DNA of 7,505 nt from an uncultured Balneolaceae bacterium. GTDB taxonomy: Bacteria > Bacteroidota > Rhodothermia > Balneolales > Balneolaceae. Both the position numbers and the translations under genes were made by a program. A model generated the notes under the pieces. That model was given only the letters and a program-made list of their open reading frames with translations. It was not told the origin of the DNA and made no database searches. Positions 1 through 5,446 of this stretch are shown piece by piece; the stretch's first letter is position 1; each line of letters begins with the position of its first letter. The DNA lies in contig CALJMB010000382.1 of NCBI GenBank assembly GCA_937982515.1, positions 1-7,505 of the forward strand, given 5' to 3'.

Positions 1-24
1 GAGCGTTGTTGGAGAATGCAAGGC

Positions 25-56
25 TCCCTCTCTTCGTCTCTCCGTCTCCCAGTCTC
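25..56. repeat. Pyrimidine-rich octamer tandem repeat, four degenerate units
   Basis: Four consecutive 8-base units can be read: TCCCTCTC (25-32), TTCGTCTC (33-40), TCCGTCTC (41-48) and CCAGTCTC (49-56). Each ends in (G/C)TCTC. On the minus strand they read as GAGAC-type purine octamers. No coding frame is evident, and the array lies about 80 bases before the SRAP gene. Its function is unknown. It resembles a family of short intergenic tandem repeats, but I cannot count copies elsewhere in the genome. Confidence 0.6.
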
Positions 57-133
57 TGTTCAAATACGGAAACATAACATAAGCGCTGATGTTAGAATAG
101 CATGCCCGATGGATACCAATCAACCCAAACACA

Positions 134-841
134 ATGTGTGGCAGATATACGCTTGTTGAAGACCCGGAAAATCTGGCCCTATGGTTTGAGGCGGTCTTTG
201 AGGAAATAGAGAGCATGGAACCTAATTACAATGTCGCGCCCACCCATATTATGCCTGTTGTACGGCAAATAGAGCAGGATTACCGCGCCATTGAGTGTTA
301 CAGCTGGGGTTTGCTCCCCTACTGGGCGAAGGAGAGAAAGTCAGGGTATAACATGATCAACGCCCGTGCCGAAACTCTGAATAGCAAACGATCCTTCAAA
401 GTATATTTCGAAAACCAGCGGTGTCTGGTACCTGCATCGGGCTTCTATGAATGGAAGGGGAACAAAGAGAACCGGATACCTTTTTATATTTATCCTACGC
501 ATGAACCGGTATTTGCCTTCGCCGGGCTCTATAACCTGTGGATCTCCCCCGCCGGTGAAACCGTACCAAGCTATACTATCATCACCACCAGGGCCAATGA
601 AAAGATGGCAAACCTGCATAATCGCATGCCGGCCGTATTGCTCAAAGAGGAATGGAGTAGCTGGCTGGATCCGGACAATCACAATACCGGCGCCCTCCAG
701 GACCTGCTGAATCCTTTACCGGATGATGCTCTGGATTATTATACGGTATCAAGAGAAGTTAATAATGTCAAAAATAACAATCCGGAACTGCTTGAGCGCA
801 CCGAAGGCGGGAGCTCAGTTACCGGCGATCTGTTCGCGTGA
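134..841 (+). CDS. SRAP-domain protein (YedK/HMCES family), abasic-site crosslinking
   Basis: This 235-aa protein is a complete SRAP protein. Family members form a covalent thiazolidine link between the N-terminal cysteine and abasic sites in single-stranded DNA, shielding the lesion during replication; the protein acts in the cytoplasm on the chromosome. The key residues are visible. The protein begins Met-Cys-Gly-Arg-Tyr, so Cys2 becomes the N-terminus after Met removal, which fixes the start at ATG 134. Asn76 lies in 'NMINARAE', Glu106 in 'ASGFYEW' and His162 in 'NLHNRMP'; these match the positions known in E. coli YedK (about N75, E105, H160). Length is normal for bacterial members. No clear Shine-Dalgarno site precedes the start ('acccaaacacaATG'). 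The gene is separated by over 400 bases from the polysaccharide genes and is probably an unrelated housekeeping neighbour. The family call is firm; the physiological role is inferred from homologues. Confidence 0.96.
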   Translation: MCGRYTLVEDPENLALWFEAVFEEIESMEPNYNVAPTHIMPVVRQIEQDYRAIECYSWGLLPYWAKERKSGYNMINARAETLNSKRSFKVYFENQRCLVPASGFYEWKGNKENRIPFYIYPTHEPVFAFAGLYNLWISPAGETVPSYTIITTRANEKMANLHNRMPAVLLKEEWSSWLDPDNHNTGALQDLLNPLPDDALDYYTVSREVNNVKNNNPELLERTEGGSSVTGDLFA

Positions 842-855
842 GGATGGCATTTATA

Positions 856-911
856 GTCGTGAGTTTTGAGTCATGAGTCATGAGCGAGGAGTAAAAGCAA
901 GAAGCAAGCAG
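856..911. repeat. Degenerate heptamer tandem array, eight units
   Basis: Reading in steps of seven from 856 gives GTCGTGA, GTTTTGA, GTCATGA, GTCATGA, GCGAGGA, GTAAAAG, CAAGAAG, CAAGCAG. The two GTCATGA units are identical and adjacent (870-883), and AAGCAAG is directly repeated at 895-908 in the same period. The array begins 14 bases after the SRAP stop codon. The period of seven matches the arms of the inverted repeat at 3697-3754 although the unit sequence differs. Function unknown; it may be a remnant of an intergenic repeat family similar in style to the heptamer repeats described in some cyanobacteria. Confidence 0.65.
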
Positions 912-951
912 GCTGGACAATGAACAGCGCTCTGAAACCAGATAAGGCGTC

Positions 952-970
952 TCCCCTCCTGCGGAGGGGA
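952..970. repeat. C-rich 8-bp stem-loop, likely dispersed intergenic repeat
   Basis: TCCCCTCC (952-959) pairs perfectly with GGAGGGGA (963-970) around a 3-base loop TGC. It is followed by 'acaaggggtgggtt', a second G-rich block. There is no T tract after the stem, so it is a poor intrinsic terminator. The arrangement resembles dispersed intergenic repeats whose chance translations ('SPLLRRG...GGF') recur in genome annotations; this comparison is from memory and not tested here. Confidence 0.5.
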
Positions 971-1215
971 ACAAGGGGTGGGTTCGACAGGGCAAGGAAC
1001 AGCGACTGGCTTCCGCTCGCCTCTTTATACCTTATCCCTGTATTTCCGCGGCTCTTAACCCCCTACAAAACTGGGCTAAAAAAGTGCGGATTAAGTGCAA
1101 ATCCTCTGGATCTTTTCTTTAAAATTAATCTATAAGGTGTTGACGCCAAATTGAATTCAAGAGATACGCAGCAGTAAAACTTTAGTTTTTTGTGTGGAAC
1201 AAAAATAGACCAACT

Positions 1216-1229
1216 ATTTATTAATAAAT
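1216..1229. promoter_or_regulatory. 14-bp perfect AT palindrome upstream of the kinase gene
   Basis: ATTTATTAATAAAT is its own reverse complement and ends 25 bases before the ATG at 1255. The position suits an operator or a factor binding near the transcript start. A related core, TATTAATA, sits inside a 10-bp palindrome (6840-6849) upstream of the glycosyltransferase gene. In AT-rich intergenic DNA a palindrome of this length can arise by chance, so the regulatory reading is only a possibility. Confidence 0.25.
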
Positions 1230-1240
1230 GATAATTGATC

Positions 1241-1246
1241 AGGGAG
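1241..1246 (+). promoter_or_regulatory. Shine-Dalgarno site for the Wzc-like gene
   Basis: AGGGAG lies 8 bases before the ATG at 1255. It supports that start over any internal Met. Other genes in the window (SRAP, SLBB) lack such a site, so initiation signals are mixed here. Confidence 0.65.
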
Positions 1247-1254
1247 CCTAACTT

Positions 1255-3627
1255 ATGCCAAACAAAGATTCAAACAATTCCGGTTATGGGGAGCATCAAT
1301 ATAACCCTCCTTACTATTACGGTGCACCCACTGCTATTGAAGAGCAAAAAGTTAATTTAGGCAAACTGTTTTCTACCCTGTGGCGCTATAAATGGAGCGT
1401 ATTAGCTACCATCGCGTTTACCTGTGCTTTAGCATTGATTATCTCTTCCAATCTTCGACCGTATTATGAAAGTGAAGGCACTTTGCTCATCAGCAAATCA
1501 AATACCGCTGACCGATCCGATGCGGAAACCAATATAACCAATCTGCTTTCACGTTCTTATGGCATTGGCACCGGTTCTACAATCAATAATGAACTGCAGG
1601 TTCTTAAGTCCAGAGAACTCACACATAAGGTAACGGATAAAATTATTGAAGAGCGTACCATGGAGAATGGAGAACAATACCCGCTGTTATGGAGAGATTA
1701 TCCCACCAACGCAGCTATGACATCACGTGATACGGTTGCAATGAGAATTCGTAATAACATCCGTTTTTCTCAGACAGACGCTGAGGCCGATGTAGTTAAG
1801 ATATCTTTTCAAAGTCCATCTCCTCATGAAGCAGCACGGCTGGTTAACCTGACCATCGACACATACACAGATCTTCTTGCGGAACAAAAACGGGCTATGG
1901 CCAACGATGCCACAGAGTTTCTGGATGAAGAAAGAGAACGGGTACGAGAAACGCTTGCTACTGCAGAAGAGGAGTTGCAACAGTTTATGGATACTCATGA
2001 TTTGGTTGAAGTAGATTCTCAAACCGACCAATTAATTACCAGGATATCCGACCTGGAAACAGAACGCCAAAATATCAGGGTGAGCCTGGTGGCCGTCAAC
2101 TCAGCTATTGAAAAGTATGAGGACCGCCTGGAATCGGTAAGACCGGGGCTGGCTGAGCAATACTCCAATGCCATTGCTCCCAAGATGGAACGGTTTCAGT
2201 ATCAGCTGGCAGAGTTAGAAACACAACGTATGCTGCTTCTGTCCCGAAACCCGCAGTTAGAAAATAATCCGGGGCAATCTCCCGAACTGACAAGACTTAA
2301 TGAACGTATAACGTCGCTCCGTACTGAGATCAGGACCCTTACCGAACAGCTGATGAATGAGAGCGACCAGTTTCTGGGCTTTCTGGGCGATGCCGGTGGA
2401 AGTATTGCTGAAAACATCGGCGAACTGCACAACCGGCTGATCGAGCTGAGAGTAGAACAAAATCAATATGAAGCTCAGCTGGAAGAGATAGATGCCCGGT
2501 TAGCCGACCAGCGTGAATTCTTTGAAAGTTTGCCAGGTAATATGACTCAACTCGCAAAGCTAAGGAGAGATGTGGCAATCAACGAAAATCTCTATATGGC
2601 CCTAAACGATCAAAACTCCGAGATGGCGATGTGGAAACAAACACAATTCGGGCTGGGCCGGCCTATTGACCGCGGATATGTACCGGATGAGCCGTCCTGG
2701 CCTCCACACACGCTTTTTCTGGTTATTGGATTTTTGGCCGGCTGCATGATAGCCGGCACCATGGTCTACGCAAGAGAATCGATGAATACCCGCATTGATG
2801 GTATTGAGAAGCTGGAAAAACGGGATCTGCCTATCCTGAGCGTCATTCCTAATCTGAAGGAGGCGAGCGATAATAAGTTTGCTCAAAAAGGCACGTTTAA
2901 TGTTTCAGGCCATCCTATATCTAATGATGTAGTTACCTTGTTCGACTTTATATCTGCCGGCACAGAAGCTTTCCGGCAACTGCGTAATAACATCTTGTTC
3001 TCTCAAGAGAATAAAAATATTAAAACCATTACAGTAACCAGCTCTGATAAGGGAGAAGGGAAAACCACCCTTTGTGCAAACCTGGGGGTGGTACTGGCCG
3101 AAACAGCCAAAAATATCCTTATCCTTGACATTGATTTCAGGCGTCCGAACGCACATAATAAGTTTGGTCTGTCCCAAGAGCCAGGTATTATGGAAGTACT
3201 CTTCGAAGACGCCAAGCTTGAAAATACCATTCAGAATACCATTGTAAATGGGCTGGATCTCCTGAGCGTGGGAAGGAAACCGGCCAATCCATCCGGTGTT
3301 ATCCAAAACATAGGTATGATTGAACTGCTTGATAGCCTTAAGTATAAGTATGAGTATATCATCCTCGATACAACACCATACGGACTTATCTCGGATGCTG
3401 CTCCTCTTCTCAAGCAGGCCGATGCCAATATTCTGGTGTCTCGTTTTAATCAGACAAAAGAAGCCCAGCTCGATCAAACCATAGACAAACTGGAACGCAT
3501 AGGTGTAAACACTATCGGTTCGGTACTGACTGCTTTCAACTACCAGAAAAGCTCCGATTACAGCCGGAAGAATTATTACAGGCATGCTTATGCATATGAA
3601 GACTATCGCTCGTACGTAAAAGATTAA
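1255..3627 (+). CDS. wzc: Wzc-like polysaccharide co-polymerase / BY-family tyrosine autokinase
   Basis: This 790-aa inner-membrane protein controls exopolysaccharide or capsule chain length and export, and autophosphorylates on C-terminal tyrosines. Domains in order: a Tyr/Pro/Asn-rich cytoplasmic tail (1-40), a Wzz-type domain with TM1 at about 48-65, a periplasmic region with long coiled coils (about 210-420), a GNVR-type segment (about 423-480), a Pro-rich 'EPSWPP' before TM2 (about 486-505), then the cytoplasmic kinase. The kinase has an E571-x2-R574-x2-R577 oligomerisation motif, Walker A SDKGEGKTT with Lys603, Walker A' LDIDFR (Asp625, Asp627, Arg629), Walker B IILD (Asp705), and a tail with eight tyrosines (763, 769, 774, 775, 779, 781, 784, 787). 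Length matches fused proteobacterial-type Wzc proteins rather than the split Firmicutes pairs. It starts the polysaccharide locus, with the SLBB gene next. The start is supported by AGGGAG 8 bases upstream. The cognate phosphatase is not in the window. Confidence 0.95.
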   Translation: MPNKDSNNSGYGEHQYNPPYYYGAPTAIEEQKVNLGKLFSTLWRYKWSVLATIAFTCALALIISSNLRPYYESEGTLLISKSNTADRSDAETNITNLLSRSYGIGTGSTINNELQVLKSRELTHKVTDKIIEERTMENGEQYPLLWRDYPTNAAMTSRDTVAMRIRNNIRFSQTDAEADVVKISFQSPSPHEAARLVNLTIDTYTDLLAEQKRAMANDATEFLDEERERVRETLATAEEELQQFMDTHDLVEVDSQTDQLITRISDLETERQNIRVSLVAVNSAIEKYEDRLESVRPGLAEQYSNAIAPKMERFQYQLAELETQRMLLLSRNPQLENNPGQSPELTRLNERITSLRTEIRTLTEQLMNESDQFLGFLGDAGGSIAENIGELHNRLIELRVEQNQYEAQLEEIDARLADQREFFESLPGNMTQLAKLRRDVAINENLYMALNDQNSEMAMWKQTQFGLGRPIDRGYVPDEPSWPPHTLFLVIGFLAGCMIAGTMVYARESMNTRIDGIEKLEKRDLPILSVIPNLKEASDNKFAQKGTFNVSGHPISNDVVTLFDFISAGTEAFRQLRNNILFSQENKNIKTITVTSSDKGEGKTTLCANLGVVLAETAKNILILDIDFRRPNAHNKFGLSQEPGIMEVLFEDAKLENTIQNTIVNGLDLLSVGRKPANPSGVIQNIGMIELLDSLKYKYEYIILDTTPYGLISDAAPLLKQADANILVSRFNQTKEAQLDQTIDKLERIGVNTIGSVLTAFNYQKSSDYSRKNYYRHAYAYEDYRSYVKD

Positions 3628-3895
3628 CACTCGTATAGCGGGTGGAGAGGCCAGGAGAGTACAAAACACGAAATGTATGTGGCAGCATTCTCCGGTGGTA
3701 TAAGGTATAAGGTATAGGGCGGGGCGCTTCCCCCTATACCTTATACCTTATACCTCAAGGTTCGTGGCTTTCTGATCGACGTACTATGCCCATTATCTAA
3801 TAATAAATAATACCAGATATTTCCTAAGTCGGCTTTATCGAGTACAACCCAATCATCAATGTGTTATTTCATCATAACCAAACCTATTCAACATT
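3628..3895. other. 268-base intergenic region with a large inverted repeat
   Basis: The region between the kinase and SLBB genes contains a perfect inverted repeat (described separately) followed by an AT-rich stretch. No coding frame of interest is seen. No Shine-Dalgarno site precedes the SLBB start, and no clear promoter could be assigned. The size of the gap leaves open whether the SLBB gene is co-transcribed with the kinase gene. Confidence 0.6.
3697..3754. repeat. Perfect 23-bp inverted repeat made of GGTATAA heptamers
   Basis: The left arm (3697-3719) reads GGTATAA, GGTATAA, GGTATAG, GG. The right arm (3732-3754) is its exact reverse complement. The arms are separated by 12 bases (3720-3731), which are themselves G- then C-rich and could extend the fold. 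As RNA or single-stranded DNA this would be a strong hairpin. No T tract follows, so a standard intrinsic terminator is unlikely. It begins 70 bases after the kinase stop codon. It could be a dispersed repeat, a transcript-processing or stabilising element, or a partial barrier between the kinase gene and the genes after it. Confidence 0.85.
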
Positions 3896-4438
3896 ATGAA
3901 GACACTTCTTAAGAACTCTCTATCTGTTTTGGGCTTTCTGCTTATTACTGCCCAACTAACTCAGGCACAGGACCGGGGACGCCAATTGGAATACAGCCAG
4001 CAGTTTCGTTTAGCAGAACGAATTATACGTATCGCTGAGCCCGGTCAGCTGGCCGATACCTTAAATGTTTGGGGAGATGTAAACAGTCCGGGGCGGTATC
4101 TCATTCCCCGGGGCACCTCTCTGCCTGAACTGATTTCCTACAGCTTTGGTCCTTCTACCTACCGCAGCCGGGAGGCTGAGCTGGATTGGTCAAAAATGCA
4201 GCTCGAAGTTAAAGTGTCACGGTACAACAATAGCCTGAAAGAAGTTGAAATAGAAACATTCAGCTATCGGTATGACCAACCCGAACCGGAAGGAATGTTT
4301 GAATTTGATCTGCAGAATGATGATATCGTCACACTTCAGGTAAAACGCCGACCCGCCTTAATCGATTATGTGAGGGTTATTGCCCCGATTGTTTCCAGTA
4401 CGGCAGCTGGTATTTTGATCATTGAGCGTTTAAGATAG
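3896..4438 (+). CDS. Small secreted SLBB-domain protein, probable polysaccharide export component
   Basis: This 180-aa protein has a signal peptide at residues 1-24 (Lys-rich start, hydrophobic core, likely cleavage after 'LTQA'). A single SLBB-like domain follows (about 56-148): 'VWGDVNSPGRYLIPRGTS' at 58-75 matches the start of such domains, and 'LQNDDIVTLQV' their end. A C-terminal hydrophobic segment (about 159-176) ends in 'ERLR'. SLBB domains in Wza-type proteins form the periplasmic part of outer-membrane polysaccharide export channels. This protein lacks the preceding poly-export (PES) domain and is about half the size of Wza, so it is not a complete channel alone. Its location right after the kinase gene supports a role in the export complex. 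The terminal helix might anchor it in the inner or outer membrane. No Shine-Dalgarno site is seen; ATG 3896 is chosen because it directly precedes the signal peptide. Confidence 0.82.
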   Translation: MKTLLKNSLSVLGFLLITAQLTQAQDRGRQLEYSQQFRLAERIIRIAEPGQLADTLNVWGDVNSPGRYLIPRGTSLPELISYSFGPSTYRSREAELDWSKMQLEVKVSRYNNSLKEVEIETFSYRYDQPEPEGMFEFDLQNDDIVTLQVKRRPALIDYVRVIAPIVSSTAAGILIIERLR

Positions 4439-4546
4439 AGGAATACGGGCTCACGGCATCCATTAATTTTCCGGAACCTCCGGTTTATCTCCTGATTATA
4501 AATCTTGTGTCTGTTTTACCAATATCCCAAGGACCAGCATGCTCAT

Positions 4547-5446
4547 ATGGATGCAAGTATCAGAGATATAAGCAGAGTAACCCGGGAGTATTTCCTGAAC
4601 TCTTATGACTTTCTTAAGCGAAAATACAAGAGACAGCATGCCATAAAGGATATCGAAAATTTTGAGAACTTCCCTGAAATTATGCTACAAAATCTGCGGG
4701 CATTGTTTGTGCTGTCTACGGGGCGTTGCGGCACAGATTTCCTAAACCACGTGCTAAAAAAGTTTGACCCACTGGATGTGCATCATGAAGGGGATTCAAA
4801 ATTTGCCATTGCTTCAAGGTATTTATACGATCACAGCCATGAGATCAGCCAGCGCGGGGGAGAACTCGCATTCCTGGCCGGCAGGCACCATGCATTGCAA
4901 GATGCCTATCTCTTTAATAAAATTTATATAGAGACAAATAACAGGTTAACCTTTTTCGCGCCATTTATTCTGAGCGTTTTACCTCATGTCAGGTTTATTC
5001 ATCTGGTGAGGCATCCCGGCGAGTTTGTGCGCAGCGGAATGAGAAGGGGCTATTACACGGCTCATAGTATCGCTGATTACACTAAAATACGGCCCAAAGA
5101 TACAGATGAAGCACAGGGGAAGTGGGCAAAATACTCCCGTGTTGAAAAAATATCGTGGCTATGGTACCGAACCAATAAGTTCATTGAAAAAATCAAGCTC
5201 ATGCACCCGGAGAAAGTATTATTCATCAAGTCTGAACAGCTATTCAATGATACGGAGCAGACAGTTTCTCTTATAAGCGAGTTTGCAGGTTTTGATGCAG
5301 GTCCGGATATAGAAATTAATGTTGGCCCCAAAAACATGCAGAGAGCCGGCCACTACCCTCATTATCAAAACTGGAGTAACGTAGATAAGAATGCTATGAA
5401 AACTATCACCGGTGAACTTGCAGCAAAGTACAACTATCATCTATGA
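4547..5446 (+). CDS. Sulfotransferase family protein, probable polysaccharide sulfation
   Basis: The predicted 299-aa cytoplasmic enzyme would transfer sulfate from PAPS to a hydroxyl or amino group, probably on the glycan made by this locus. The 5'-phosphosulfate-binding loop is 'FVLSTGRCGTDF' (about residues 54-65; Ser57, Arg60, Gly62, Thr63). The 3'-phosphate-binding motif is 'FIHLVRHPGEFVRSGMRRG' (150-168), with Arg155 and Ser163 eight residues apart as in known sulfotransferases. ATG 4547 is preferred, with AAGGA at 4529-4533, 13 bases upstream. A TTG at 4505 would add 14 residues without a better site. The stop overlaps the start of the next gene as ATGA, so translation is probably coupled. 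The acceptor is unknown, and the specificity is not readable from the sequence. A different use, such as sulfation of a lipid, cannot be excluded. Confidence 0.83.
   Translation: MDASIRDISRVTREYFLNSYDFLKRKYKRQHAIKDIENFENFPEIMLQNLRALFVLSTGRCGTDFLNHVLKKFDPLDVHHEGDSKFAIASRYLYDHSHEISQRGGELAFLAGRHHALQDAYLFNKIYIETNNRLTFFAPFILSVLPHVRFIHLVRHPGEFVRSGMRRGYYTAHSIADYTKIRPKDTDEAQGKWAKYSRVEKISWLWYRTNKFIEKIKLMHPEKVLFIKSEQLFNDTEQTVSLISEFAGFDAGPDIEINVGPKNMQRAGHYPHYQNWSNVDKNAMKTITGELAAKYNYHL

Larger units (their letters stand above)
842..1254. other. 413-base intergenic region carrying several repeats, no gene seen
   Basis: The gap separates the SRAP gene from the polysaccharide locus. It contains a heptamer array (856-911), a C-rich hairpin (952-970), two short pieces resembling the later inverted repeat (TATACCTTAT at 1026-1035 and TATAAGGT at 1131-1138), and an AT-rich leader ending in a 14-bp palindrome and a Shine-Dalgarno-like site before the kinase gene. 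A 71-codon open frame at 920-1135 crosses the hairpin and shows no domain, no ribosome binding site and a repeat-derived peptide, so I treat it as noncoding. The promoter of the locus should lie in the last 150 bases, but I find no convincing -35/-10 or TAnnTTTG pair. Confidence 0.7.

Noticed and set aside
920..1135. Open frame of 71 codons between the SRAP and kinase genes
   Set aside because: It crosses the C-rich hairpin and the TATACCTTAT piece, has no ribosome binding site and no recognisable domain, and its peptide is what the repeat gives by chance.
1140..1168. TTGACG (1140-1145) with GATACG (1163-1168) as a sigma-70-type promoter for the kinase gene
   Set aside because: The spacing of 17 is right, but the -10 matches at only about half of its positions and this promoter type is not typical of Bacteroidota-like genomes.
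1176..1191. AAAAC/GTTTT stem followed by T residues upstream of the kinase gene, as a possible terminator
   Set aside because: The 5-bp stem is nearly all A/T and unstable. It lies within the leader of the gene and far from the SRAP stop codon.
2905..3669. Open frame of 254 codons on the minus strand
   Set aside because: It is antisense to the kinase domain, whose Walker motifs are intact on the + strand. Its composition is that of a mirror of the coding strand.
4471..4483. Small hairpin CCGGA/TCCGG followed by TTTAT after the SLBB gene, as a possible terminator
   Set aside because: The stem is only 5 bp, the loop is 3 bases and the T tract is short, so it is too weak to call.
4505..4546. 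TTG start extending the sulfotransferase by 14 residues
   Set aside because: There is no ribosome binding site before TTG, whereas ATG 4547 has AAGGA upstream. The added residues show no domain feature.
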